Assembly (NCBI RefSeq): GCF_029962835.1
Contig: NC_080578.1
Coordinates: 56,909,001-56,973,000, forward strand
Direction: 5' to 3'
DNA: 64,000 nucleotides
Origin: Magnolia sinica
Taxonomy: Eukaryota > Streptophyta > Magnoliopsida > Magnoliales > Magnoliaceae
Both the position numbers and the translations under genes were made by a program. Positions 31,217-43,456 of this stretch are shown here, piece after piece. The first letter of the stretch is position 1. Each line of letters begins with the position of its first letter. Under the pieces are notes generated by a model. That model saw nothing but the letters and a program-made list of their open reading frames with translations, was not told the origin of the DNA and did not search any database.

Positions 31217-34200
31217 TGTAACGCCCTGAAATTCGGGGGTCGAGCATAACTCAGCTCCCGAGTTCCAAAACATCACTTATGCAACATATTTAATGATGAA
31301 TGTATGTTGGCTGTATTAGTGCATAAAACATGGAATAGATTAAGCCAAAACACAGATATGATTCAGGGACAAGTGAATAAAGCAAGCGGAAGACTTATAG
31401 TAAAATGTGTACAAGTGTAAATCCCTGAATTACATATACAATCCAGATCGTGTGAAAGTGTTATTTAACAAAATTTAAGTATTAAGTACATCATTTCAGT
31501 TCCCAAAAATAATCCTAGAGATCCCGCGCAACAGACCGAGGCTCGCTAGAACCCGTCTGAAAACTGCATATAAGAGAAGGCAACCTCGTCGTCATCAAGC
31601 TCCCGCTCTGCCTCAGACGTCGCATCCACATCTGCAACATCAGGGCCTAAGACAGAGTCTGGTGGGTGTGTAGCACCGCCCCAGAAACGTGGGAGTGAGT
31701 GATCAACTCAGTGGAACAATAAGGCACTGGTTAACATGTTATCAGTTCAATCAAACAGTAATGATAAAGCAGGATAAGTAAATAAATCCTAAGCACTCTT
31801 GTTAATGCAGGTATGAATGCAATATGATGCGTGCCCTCACACGTACACACTCAGCATCTTCATCTTACGTTACGCATGACATCGCCTCAAAGTGCGCCAC
31901 ATCTACAAAGCACATGCAAATGCGGTGCATGGATATGATTACAAGTTGTTATTAGTCCATTTCATACAGCAGGATTGGGAAGCTAAGATACCTTCCTCAT
32001 GTCACCATCCAAACAGTGATCCATACTAGGGTCGTCAATCCTAGATATCTCATACGATCATATAGTTGAGGTCGTAGCAAAGGGCTCGTCACCAATCAAT
32101 GCACGCCTTTTATCCCTTTACTACCACAGATCGGCTCGTCACCTCCTTGCGGTATCCAGGTATGCTCGAGGTCACTACAAAGGGCTCGTCACCAATCAAT
32201 GTAGGCCGACAGCACGAATATAGTGTCCCATACCACCATAATCGGCTCACGAGTTAAGTTGCTCACTGGTCACTACGGGGAGGCTCGTCACCCCAGCGTA
32301 GGCCGACAGCTCGGCCACGGTGTCCCATACCACCATGTCCGGCTCATGAGTCTTAGCGGATCAGGTACCATGGTTATTAGGATTTCACTGGTAAGTTCGG
32401 TACCCTAGATTCAAGCAGTAGCATCCATACATGGTTAACATACAACGGACAATCGGGTTACTTGACGAACTCGACTAGCACGAGCGCACGTTGAGTTGAA
32501 CGACATAGAGTGTACAAACACTCCGCGTGGCCAAACCACTGTCGGCAACTCTAATACGACTCGGGTTCGTCTAATACGTCCTACGTGGCGAAAGCAATCT
32601 CAACCACGATTCATAGGGTCAATTACCAATTTCCTGGACTAAGGCATAGTCCCAAACACTTTACACTACTACATATATTCATATGGAATGTAAAACAGTA
32701 ATGGAACAACAGCTTAAATCATGGTACACTAGCACTTGAAGAATATCAACTTAACATAAATGTAAGCATAGGAGATGCTTGAATTTAAATAACTTGGAAA
32801 GTGACTGCATAAAGGAAATCATGCGCATCAATAGGAGTATTGAGAATCACTTCTCAACGCCCACAATAAGTGTAATAAGTTACACTTAGATCATTCATGC
32901 ATTTCTACAAACACTTAGCATACATGGAACAACATACATGACGTATGTTGGAATACATGCACTTAGACAATTCCTATTACCAAGGAGTTGTCATACATGT
33001 ATCTAGCATACATACATGACAAATAATCATGGCAAACACAAGTGCGTATTTTATACGTATACGGTACTTTATAAATACACGTAGAATACACAAATCTCAA
33101 TATAGCACATGCATATCAGGAAAGCAATGTAAACATGACATTTGACATGTGAAATCTCATCCATAACAAGAATAAATCACTAACTGGGATTGAAAGCCTT
33201 GAAAACCATAACCTATACACTTAAAGTCCACACCTTAAGTGAATAAAGAACCGCCGAGCTGATTTAGACGAGTTGTCTTCGTCAACGGCGCTAGAATACC
33301 CTAAAATAAGGATAGAAATGAGATACAACAACACCAAGTCTAGTCTAAGCTCTAACACAGGTTAGGGTTAGGTTAACTTACCCCAAAGGAACTCAGAATC
33401 GTCAGAAGAACGATTCAAAGTGAAGGTTTAAAGATGAAGAAGAACAAGGAAGAAACCAAGACGATTCACCAACTTATCTCTCTCACTTTCTCTCTCTTTT
33501 CCACTCTCTTTCCAAGCTAGGGTTAGAGAAAATTCGTATGGAAATGAGAGCTAGGGTTTAAGGACTATATATAGGCCTTAAAATGATGGAAATAACCCCA
33601 GGGTCAAGGTATACTTAGGTTATAACCAAAGTAAGCCTTTCTCGATCCAACGAAGCACTTCTGGTGGGCCTATAACCACGAAAGGTCGTACTTAAGCTCA
33701 TTGACCATGGATCTAGGTCAAGCTGAGTTTTCGTACCGACCGGCTCTTCAGATCAGCCGTGGCGGACCACACTCAATTCAATGGTCACGGAAACTCGATC
33801 AGGTCCACAAGCACTAGGATATGCCTGGGCCAACTATCCTGATCAGAGGGTGAAATTGGGTCAGAATCCAACGGTCAGATAGCTTAAAATCGTCGCGCAA
33901 GCGACACGACTCAGATTTCAATAAAAACTTAATAAATTCCAACCGTTCTCACACTCTTCACTCCGAGCTCAAGCAAATCGACCCAGAACATCAGATCGAC
34001 TTGATTTTCGAGGTGAAGATCAAGCCCAACTCGGTGACCGCAACAGCCTAAGATCATCGCCATCGGACTTTCGACGCGCAGTCCAGGTCCGATCCAGATC
34101 TTTCAAAAATTCCCCAGAACAACTGGATTTAGCGATGGATCCCAGATTTCAGAGTAACGTAGCGCTCACTAATCTACACGTTTAGAGCCATGCAGATACA

Positions 34201-34306
34201 ATTTAAAGTGATGGATGCGGATTTCACAAGCAATAGAGTAAAGCGCTAATTACCCCAAAACAACTACTTAAGGAAAGATTAGCACAGAAATTCCAAGGTC
34301 GCTACA
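31217..34306 (-). repeat. G3 5' LTR
   Basis: 3090 bp, matching 21056-24146 almost throughout. TATA and telo-box on the minus strand lie at 33574-33551. Confidence 0.95.
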
Positions 34307-34311
34307 CACTA
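34307..34311. repeat. Target site duplication CACTA, right copy (G3)
   Basis: It matches 21051-21055. G2 pol codons continue to the right. Confidence 0.95.
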
Positions 34312-35790
34312 ACCGTTCATCTTCCCTCTGACTCACAATGATTTGGTCATCGATAAGTGGCTGTACACGAATATGTGCGATGCTCTTGAACGGCTCCTTT
34401 ACTGTAAACTTATGTTCAAAGTCTCACACAAATTTGACCATATTCCATTCATTAGCGGAGCCGCAAATTCTATTGTCTTCTTGCTACTCAACGCATCTGC
34501 CACATGGTTAGCCTTACCAGAATGGTAGGAGACCTCAAACTTGAAGTCTTTCAAGGTTTTCATCCAACATCTCTGTCTTATATTTAGGTCCCTCTACATG
34601 AATACATACTTGGGGCTCTTGTGGTCACAAAAGAGCTCGAACTCCTCTCCGTAGAGGTAATGTCTCCATAGCTTTAATGCAAAGATAACTACTACCAGTT
34701 CCAAGTCGTGCGTAGGGTAATTTTCTTCGTGCTTCCTCAACTGTCGCAAGGCATAGGCGATCACTCTGTCCTTCTGCACAAGAACACAACCCAAACTAAC
34801 ACGAGACACTTCAGTATATATCGTATATCTGACCCCTTGTTATGACAATACTAGCATGGGTGCGGACGTCAACTTGTCCTTCAATTCATGAAAGGCTACT
34901 TCTCCCTTCTCATTCCAGGCAAACTTAAGATCCCTTCGAGTAAGCAGAGACAACGGTCTGGCTATCTTAGAAAAGTCCCTAATGAATCGACAATAGTAAC
35001 TTGCCAGGCTAAGGAAGCTTCTCACTTTAGTAACCGAACCGGGCTGCTCCTAGTCCTAAACTGTGGTCACCTTAGCAAGGTCCACAACTATTCCTTCCTT
35101 GGACACCACATGTCCCAGGAACTTGACTTCTTTTTTTCAGGAGTTGTATTTCTTGTACTGAGCAAACAACTGGTTCTTCCTGAGAGTATCAAAGACTACT
35201 TGTAGGTGCTCCTTGTGATCTCTCTGACTCTTGGAGTATATTATAATGTCATCTATAAAAACACGATGATGAATCGGAATAGATACGGCCAAAACACCCA
35301 GTTCATAAGGTCCATGAACACGGTCGGTGCATTTGTGAGTCTAAACGACATCACAAGGAACTCGTAGTTCCGAAAGCTGGTTCTGAATGCTGTCTTCTAT
35401 ACGTCTTCATTCTTGACCCGCAACTAATAATATTCCAATTATAAGTCGATCTTCGAGAAATACTGTGCCCTTTCAACTAATCAAACAGATCATCTATCTT
35501 GGGCAATGGATACTTGTTCTTCACCCTCATTTGATTCAACCTACGATAATCAATACAAAATCGCAGTGATCCGTCCTTCTTCTTTACAAACAACATCGGT
35601 GCTCCCCAAGGAGATACACTTGGTCATATGAAACTGTATCCATCAAATCATCAATGTATCTCCTTAGTTCCTCCATCTCACATGGAGGCATGCAATATGC
35701 CAGTAGAGAGATAGGTGTCGCACCTGGCACTAGGTTGATGGTAAAATCGATCTTGCATTGAGGAAGTAATCTAGGTATCTTCTTGAACAC
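34312..35790 (-). pseudogene. G2 reverse transcriptase and RNase H
   Basis: Minus-strand remnants. The RT region (35790-35100) keeps 'MPPCEMEELRRYIDDLMD' at its start, but its centre is heavily mutated. 35025-34840 reads 'FLSLASYYCRFIRDFSKIAR' and '[13 protein letters not shown]', the RT-RNase H boundary. RNase H (34809-34594) keeps '[20 protein letters not shown]' and '[14 protein letters not shown]'. Stops and shifts are frequent. The gene continues into 21055-19621 on the other side of G3. Confidence 0.87.
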
Positions 35791-36264
35791 GTCTGTGAAA
35801 TCTTGAACTACTGGCGTGTTCCCAAGTGTCGGACCTTGGACCTTAATTAATAAGGAAGCATAACAAAGGACGTGGAAAGGGTAACTAACCTGAACAGGGA
35901 AAGTAAAGGTTGTGCCCTTAGGTCTATGGGTTGTAACCAATCAAGTCTCACAATCGATCTCTACTCTCATCTCGGTGAGCTAGTCCATGCTAAGAATGAC
36001 GTTGTAATGATATAGTGGGTTGACTATCAGGTCAACGCCTATCATCTTTCTCCCTAAGTTTATCGAGTAATCCTCACATAACTTGGTGACATCTGTAAAA
36101 GTTCCTGCCACTGCGATAACTCTCACCCCAACCATAGGCGTCGTACTCATCCCTAAGCGCTTGATCGTTGAACATGATATCATTGAAATAGTGGACCGAG
36201 TGTCCACCAATAGAAATATGCATGTACCTTGGATGTGGGTAGTGACTTCGAAGGCTAAAGGCAC
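35791..36264 (-). pseudogene. G2 protease
   Basis: The minus-strand frame has 'IFLLVDTRSTISMISC', where the third residue of the catalytic Asp-Thr-Gly is Arg, and 'YHYNVILSMD', equivalent to 'YDVIMGMDW' in G3. A stop near 35980 and the changed active-site triad make it inactive. Confidence 0.82.
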
Positions 36265-36306
36265 TGTAGCTGCTGACTTAGATGCTTCAGCGGCTAGAGC
36301 ATGTAC

Positions 36307-37569
36307 TCACGCCTGTTGAGGATGGTTCGGTTGCGGTTTCATAGGTCGTTGAGGTAGCCTACTACGGGGTACATTTGGCTTATAGAAAGGCTCTGCTGGT
36401 GGCGTCGATTGTAGAGGTGGAGCTGAAATGGCTTGTGAAAACTGACGGTTGATCTTTTGAGGAGGCGTGAAGCTGTTATCTCTCATCTCGGTAAAGTAAT
36501 AAGTGTCTGTATGGCCCATCCTCTCATAGTAGGTGCACCATAGATCAGATCGCCTCTACTAAGTCAGTGGAGCCATAAGCCTGGGAGGTGAATCTGCATG
36601 CGGCCTCTTGTCGAGGAACAATCGATTCAGCAAGTCTAGTCGGGGCCTCGGGCCCATGGGTACACGTGTACGGGACAATCTATCCCCATCTTACTCGGCT
36701 CACAGGGACATGTTCACTATCTCAGGATAATTGGGAATGCTAGTGCAACACATCTTCGTACGGATATCGGGCCGCAAGCCCTCAGAAAATTACTGCATTC
36801 TCATCGGCTCATCTGCTAGTATCAAAGGAGCATATCTGGCTAGCTTCATAAATTTGTTCTCATATTTCGACACGGTCATCCCTCCCTATCGGAGGTGAAG
36901 AAACTCTCCCTCCTCATTACGGTAAGTGAGGGAGAAGTACTTCCCATGGAAGCGGGTCTCAAAAGCTTCACACGTCCACATATGTCTTACAGGAACTGTC
37001 CGTAGGATGCTATCCCACCATAAACTAGCCTTCTTCTTGAACATATATATAACCAACTCAACCTACTCTGCCTTAGTGCAGTGCAGCGGCTTCAACATCT
37101 TAGAGATGCGATCGAGCCAGTATTCGGCCTCCTTGGGTCTATGAGTGCCTGCAAAGGTGGGAGGTCGAAAATGCTGGAATCACTCAAAAAGACCATTGAC
37201 ACTCATATTTCCAGCCAGGTGCACGGGTGGTGTAGGCGGGACCACATTCATTTCTAGGCAAGGGCCCCTGCAATAGTGGTCCAAATCTGCTGCTGCTGTT
37301 GCATTAGGAGCATCATCTACTCTAACCTATCTAGGGAGAGCCGCCTGAGGCATGTGTGGGGACGAGGTAGATGCATGGATCTGTTTTAGAGCCGGTGGTG
37401 TAAAAGGTGTTGGCCCATTGGTGGGGCCAATGGCCGACTGTGAATCTGGCATAGTGTCACAATTACAGCCCAAATTGGGGTCCATGTGGCTATCGCTTAG
37501 GGGAGGTGCCCCGTCAAACGATCCGCCAGGTGCAAGTCGAGTCGTATTCCAAGTGGCTTTCGGAGGCAT
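36307..37569 (-). pseudogene. G2 Gag with degenerate zinc knuckle
   Basis: It begins 'MPPKATWNTTRLAPGGSFDG' on the minus strand at 37569, equivalent to G3 gag. The gag domain between 37170 and 36700 can be followed only across stops and shifts. The C-terminal basic/Pro-rich part (36519-36307) reads 'FTPPQKINRQFSQAISAPPL', equivalent to G3 residues just after the CCHC knuckle; the knuckle itself is eroded. Confidence 0.8.
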
Positions 37570-37859
37570 TCCCTATACAGAACATAAGGTGTAGCATGTG
37601 TAAGATTTAGGATAACACCACGCACATTTTTAAACATCATACACATTTCATTTCAATAGAAGATCCATGCATTTCATATTACCAAAATTTACCACGATAC
37701 ATATGATGTAGCGGTACATAAATATCATGACATAAGATGTATGTGAGCTAACTTAGTAAAAGTTTCACGACAGCTACTCTAGCTTATCACTAAGCCTATC
37801 AAGGCTATTACAAAACAAACAAGAAACAAGGAAAACCCAAAGATGACTACAACATATGA
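37570..37859 (-). other. G2 spacer between ORF1 and gag
   Basis: Non-coding, 290 bp, AT-rich, in the same position as the 28793-29094 spacer of G3. No gene or motif is recognised. Confidence 0.6.
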
Positions 37860-39203
37860 CTAGTCATCCGACTCTGGTGATGGTGGAGGAGCACTCTTAT
37901 CTTACACACATCACAGGAGAGCCTTTAAGGTGAGAGATATCTTCTTGCAAATCTTCTTCAAATAGGCCTGACTCTCCCTGACCTCTTGTCTCAAGGTGGC
38001 TTGATTCTCCTCAATTCTGGCCATGCGGGCTTCTAAGGCAGCCCGATCATGGTGGTCTTCATGTGTGAAAGGAGGGCCTCCATCAGAGTCTTGGGCCTCC
38101 TCTTCTTCTTCCTGATCTCCCTCTTCATTATTGCCCTTGTCTCCACTGCCTTCCTCTCCACTTCCTTCTTCTCCGTCACCACTTTCTTCCTCACCTTCAC
38201 TTCCCACAACACCTTCACTCTCTTCTTCTGTATCATCGCTCTGCTCCTCAAGTCGAGCTTGTCGTCGCCTAAGGCCAATGCCCATGTTGTCAACCATGTT
38301 ATCAATGATTATGTGGATTGGGGCAACGTTATCCATACGGAGTCTAAAACTACAGTGGTGGGCAATTTTGCAAATAAGTCGACCAAAAGGTAGCGAGGAG
38401 CTTTGCCTAGTAGACCACGCAGTGTTGATTATCTGGGATAGGACAAGAGTAGGCAAGCACACTTTCTCTCCTTACCCAACTCTATACAAGAAGTCCACCA
38501 TGAACCTTGTGCATTCGGTGCGGTTACTCCACCTAGGATACACGTTATATGTGCATATGTGGTGGAGCAGGCGGAAGTCGTTCGTCATCTTAGATGAAGG
38601 GAGTCTATTTCCCCGCCTCCAATGCTTGAGCTGGCCGCATAGGAAACATGTGCGGTGTCTTTTCTCTCTCTCACTAGTGAGGTTCTTCTCACTTGCGTGT
38701 ATCACACCTCTTTCAACTCCCATAATGTGGGCAATCTCGTCCATGTCAACTATAGTCTCCTGCCTTCCCAAAGGGAAAGTAAACTGGAGAGGCTTCAACA
38801 ATGGGTTCCGAATGTGGGCATAGAAAGCGCGCATAGTGCCTTCGCTAGCATGAGTGTTTCCCTCAAATATGGGACCCTACCCATTTTTCAGGAGAAAGTT
38901 GATGACTGGATACATCCCAAATAAGTTCTCATCGACGTGTGCTTCAAACACAACCTTGTAGTTATGGAACTTGCAGAGATTAACATCCGACAGTAGTGAT
39001 CTTTCCAATGAAATTCGAGGATCGAGGTCCTATTTGGACCTTCGTTAATACTCGGCACTCGCACTGGCTTCGGCGCCCGCCCTTTTCATAGCACGACGTG
39101 GTTGGCTCGGCCCGACCTCATTCGGGGCTGCTCTCTTCCTTCCCATGAGAGAAAGGAGCATGGAGATTGAGAAGATGGTGGTGACAAACTCAAAAAGAGC
39201 CAT
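37860..39203 (-). pseudogene. G2 extra ORF1 upstream of gag
   Basis: Minus-strand start 'MALFEFVTTIFSISMLLSLM' at 39203; end 'PPPSPESDD' with TAG at 37862-37860. All recognisable pieces (39203-39045, 38834-38472, 38462-37911) lie in one frame, separated by stops rather than shifts. The core keeps 'FRLLHHICTYNVYPRWSNR', 'TECTRFMVDFLYRVG' and 'SLPFGRLICKIAHHCSFRL'. The acidic linker and a helix with 'EARMARIEENQATLRQEV' match G3. Frame conservation despite strong sequence divergence suggests past selection on the protein. Function unknown. Confidence 0.8.
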
Positions 39204-40025
39204 TGGAAGTGGAAATGCTTGAAGGATGAGATGGGTTGGTGGGTTTTTAGAGGTTTTGAGACATAAAAGGAGGGCCTTTGTGCTCAATAGATGGAGATGG
39301 GGAAGCTAAAAAGATAAAAATGATAGTTTCAAGACAATAGAGGTGGGTAGATGTAATGGGTAAAAGATTTGGAAGATGGCAATGTGTATAGAAGGGAATT
39401 TGAGAGAGAAATGGGGGTTTGAGGGGTTTAGGGGGTTCGTAAAACATGAAATAGGGGTAAATAGGGGGTTAGGGAGTGAAATAGAGGCCCCACATGTGGG
39501 ACCAGGCCCACCTGATCGATCGGACGGTGGTGTGCCACCGACCGGGCGGTGCCGGCCCCGGGTGCTATGAAGGCGGGCGGTGTGCCACCAACCAGGCAAT
39601 GCCGCCACCCCAGCAGTAGACTTTCGGTGGTGGCTCCACCCTGGGGTGGTGGTCACCCCCTCCCGCGATGTCGAAAATGCGCTAGACCCCCTAAGTCCCA
39701 CTGTATTTTATGGTGTGGTCCCCCATATCCGTTTGAGGTGCTTTTGGATTCCAACTCACACGTATTCACACCTTTTGGTGTGTTTTAAGGGTGGAATTCA
39801 CCAAATTATCATCTCAACCCGTTGATTGACAGTCTAAAAAGAGGTGGGGATCATTTCACATGATCTTTTACGCATGTGGGGTGCATTTCAGCTGTCAGTT
39901 TCGCCCATCAGTGCAACTGGGAATCTTATGTTCATGTCTACATTTTTTCTTTTTTCGCCCCCACCTAAGTCAAAGTATGTTTGTGTGCATCATGTTACCA
40001 TAACCCAGTCTAGTTTAATCCAAAT
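39204..40025 (-). other. G2 leader with GC-rich hairpin
   Basis: About 820 bp without a gene between primer site and ORF1. A stem CGGTGG / CCACCG with a TGTG loop lies at 39525-39540 inside a GC-rich block (39480-39670). This parallels the G3 leader. Confidence 0.65.
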
Positions 40026-40040
40026 CATGCTCTGATACTA
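40026..40040 (-). other. G2 primer binding site, tRNA-iMet type
   Basis: Minus-strand TAGTATCAGAGCATG lies three bases inside the 5' LTR. It has one change from TGGTATCAGAGC. Confidence 0.82.
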
Positions 40041-40043
40041 ACT

Positions 40044-43000
40044 TGTAACGCCTTGAAAATCGGGGGTCGAGCAAAAAGGCTCAACTCCCGAGTTCCAACG
40101 CATCACTTTTGTAACATAGATAATGATGATTAAATGTTATCCATATTAGTGAAATAAACATGAGTGGGATCACACCAAAACAACATATCATACTCCAGAG
40201 TTAATTCAATTAAGCAAGCGAAAGACTGAGATAAATATATAAAGTATATATATGTGTTTCACAACCTCCAGAGTATGAACGTGCTATCCAGTTGAATATA
40301 TACATTTGTTTGTTTCAAAATGTATAAAATATCAAATATAAATGTTCAACTAATTCAGTATCCCTGTAATCCCTGTGACGCAGCTCTAAGTCTACATAGA
40401 CTTACCTAAGAGTTGAATGTAGAGAACTCCTCCTCATCGAAAAAGTCCAGCTCCGTCACATAAGCCTCATCACAACTTGCATCTAAATCAGATTCTGGTT
40501 GGTGTTTTAAAACACCATCCCAGAGTGGGAGTAAGTGATCAACTAAGTGGTACTATAAGGCAAAGGTTAACATGTTATCAATTCAGTCAAGCAATAATGA
40601 TAAAGCAATACAACAGTCATATCCTAAGTACTCTTGTTAAAGTAGGAATGATATGCATAATGATGCATGCCCTCACCTACACTCCCTCAGCGACATCATC
40701 TCACGATCGCGCATGGCAAACTCCCTAAACATGCGCTTCCTCACCAAAGCACATGCAATGCGGTGCATGATTGTGTTAGCCAAGTAATTTATTAGGCTTT
40801 TTCATAAAGCAAATTTGGGAAGCTAAAGTACCTCCCTTTATATCATTTACCCAAACGGGGATCCATTTAGGGTCGTCAGTCCTAGTCAATCACACACAAT
40901 AGGCAAGTTGTAGGGCATCACCCTTGATGAAAACATTGGATAGGCAAGTTCAAGAGTTTACACTCGAGGTTGTTATGGAAGGCTCGTCACCTCAATGTAG
41001 GCCTAATTTATTCTTGAGGTCACTACGAGAGGCTCGCCACCTGATCATAGGCCGATATCTCGAATACAGCATCTCATACCACCGTATTTGGCTCACGAGT
41101 TTGGGTTGCTCACTAGTCACTATGGGGAGGCTCGTCACCTCAACGTAGGTTGATAGCTCGACCACAGTATCCCATACCACCATGCTTAGCTCATGAGTCT
41201 TAGCGGATCATGGTACCAAGGTTGAAACGGGCTTTACATTGGTAAGTGGTACCTTAGATTCAGGTAGTAGCGTCCATACATGGTAAACACACAATAGGCC
41301 AATCGGGTTATTTGACAAGTGCGATTGGTATGAGCGTACGTTGAATTTATCAACATAGAGTGCATCAACACTCCTCGTGACCTAACCACTATTGATAATC
41401 ACCATACAACTCGAATTCCTTGAATATATCTAACGTGGCGAAACTAGTTCGGCCACTCAATCAGGAGCCATTGCCGATTGCCTGGACTAAATGGTAGTCC
41501 CAAACATACTCAAATGCAATAGGGAGTCATATATGTTACTCATAACAACATTTATCACATAATGTAAACATAAATCTCATTTGAGCATTTTGTCAAACAT
41601 ATTAGACAAATTATCATACATACGCATTTAATCCATAAATCACATAATAACAAATTACATTATATAATGAAAACTACCAATATGGATACGGTAGTTGAGA
41701 ATCACATCTCAACACCCTTAATAAAAATGATTTACCAAACAATTACTCATTCAGACAATTTATCAAACACTTAGACTACATAACACTATATACACAAACT
41801 GAATTAACTATAACATATATTATGATCAATTCTTTCACCATGGAGTTGTTATACACACAACACACATGTATTATAGATTAATAGTCATGGAAAGCATAAA
41901 TTATAATTTCACTTTCATTCAAACATTTCAGCAAACACATGGAATGCATTTTATATTCACATAGTTCACACACATGTATAATTTGCCGAATACATCGTAA
42001 CTAAGATCATATGGCACAATCAAGCCAGACATAAACCATTGCTGACATTGAAAGCCTTGAAAACCATAACCTAAACGTTCATAGTTTGCACCTTTCGTCA
42101 GTACGTCGGTTACGAACTCAATTCATATACTACGTCCCCGTCTACAGCACAACGGCTACCTAAATCACGAAATAGGTTAGCTACTTCATCGACTCCTCTA
42201 TTTGGATTTCTAAAATAGATTAGGGTTAGGACTTCTTACCCAAACGAAGTTGAAATGAGTTGAGTAGCTAGACGTAAAGGCGATTCGATGCGTAGAGTAG
42301 TAGAACAGAAGTACTGCAGCAAGCTCCAAAGATCTCCCTTCGATCTCCATTCTTCTCTCCTTTTCTCTCTTCTCTCTCCTAGGGTTAGAGAAAATTCGCA
42401 TGGGATAGGAATGGGGTAGTTTAAGGGCCTTATATAGGCCCAGAAGTGATGTCAATGGCCCCAGAGCCATGGTATACTTAGGTTATAGTCAAAGGGTGTC
42501 TGTTTGGGGCAAACGGAGCTCATCTGGAGGTCCATTTCTCACCTAAGTCATTTAGTAAATTCCCTGACAATTGATCTATGACAGGACTATGTTTATGGTG
42601 TGATCTGACAAATAGATTGGTCGTGAGGGTCCCGAATCAGATCAGTGGTCGTTGTTCCTCGATCAGAGCCATAAGTATACCGACATGTGTTGGGAAATTT
42701 CCTGGATCCAAGGGTATAGATTGGTCAAAATCTGATGGTCTGAAGTCTTTAATTTTGCTCGTAAGCGAATGGTCCAATTCACTTAAGTTTAAGTTCATTT
42801 TCTAAGGATATTCGCATTTCTCACACACTTTACTCCAGGCTCTAGTTGTACGTTTCTGGATATTATTCGGGCTCGATTCCTGCGATGCTTGTCAAGCCTA
42901 GTATGCGGTCATAACCTTATAGTTTCGTAGTAATCAGACTTTCGACATATGGTACAAATCCGATACGGAGTTTCAATGTGCTCCCGAGAGTAACTAGGTT

Positions 43001-43216
43001 TTGAGATTGCTCCTAGGTCTTTAGGTAATATTGAGTTAGCGATTCTAATGGTTTTTGGTCTTGCAGTTCGTATAGATAGTGGTTCATGATAATTCACCAA
43101 TTAATTTAGCTTAGTACTTAACTAGTTTTCGTCTAACTTCTAAAGGATTCGGTCATTAAGGATTTCTGCTTGAGGTAGTACTTGGGTTTTTGTATGGATT
43201 TTTACGAGGCGTTACT
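40044..43216 (-). repeat. G2 5' LTR
   Basis: 3173 bp, TGTAACGCCTTG...GAGGCGTTACT. The last base is T where A is expected. A minus-strand TATA box (CCTATATAAG) lies at 42438-42429, and CTAACCCTAG follows near 42388-42379. It pairs with 14327-19618. Confidence 0.92.
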
Positions 43217-43221
43217 GTGGG
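43217..43221. repeat. Target site duplication GTGGG, right copy (G2)
   Basis: It matches 14322-14326, joining the two halves of element A's pol. Confidence 0.9.
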
Positions 43222-43456
43222 CATTATTGTTATCCTCTAACTGTTTGTCGGTATTGAAAAAGATATTCAACTCCAATGTCGTATTTCCAAAAGACAAACT
43301 CATGACTCCATTCTTGCAATTAATGATTGCATTTGATGGGGCAAAGAATGGGCGACCAAGAATGACTAGAATTTGAGTGCTCATTTCCATTATGAGTTGA
43401 GTACTCAGGATGATAAAATCTACTGGGTAATAAAATTTGTCAACCTGGACCAACAC
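43222..43456 (-). pseudogene. Athila-like protease, C-terminal part (element A)
   Basis: On the minus strand the frame reads 'LVILGRPFFAPSNAIINCKN' and 'GVMSLSFGNTTLELNIFF', the flap-to-C-terminus stretch of Athila protease ('PVILGRPFLATA' type). The gene is cut here by G2; its next codons lie at 14326-13868. Confidence 0.85.

Larger units (their letters stand above)
21056..34306 (-). mobile_element. Chromovirus (Tekay/Del-like) G3, full length, 13.25 kb
   Basis: Both LTRs are about 3.09 kb and nearly identical; about 9 differences show in the first 430 bp by eye. The TSD is CACTA. Minus-strand order: 5' LTR, primer site, GC-rich leader, ORF1, gag with CCHC knuckle, protease, RT, RNase H, integrase, chromodomain, purine tract, 3' LTR. 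It lies inside the integrase gene of its older relative G2. Several single stops and frame changes make it non-autonomous. Confidence 0.95.
14327..43216 (-). mobile_element. Chromovirus (Tekay/Del-like Ty3/gypsy) G2, with nested insertions
   Basis: This minus-strand element is bounded by LTRs beginning TGTAACGCC and ending GGCGTTAC(A/T), with TSD GTGGG. Without the nested solo LTR and G3 it would be about 13.4 kb. Order on the minus strand: 5' LTR (40044-43216), primer site, extra ORF1 (37860-39203), gag, protease, RT/RNase H, integrase with chromodomain (19621-21055), 3' LTR (14327-19618). Every gene is broken. Many differences between its LTRs show it is older than G3 and C1. Confidence 0.93.
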
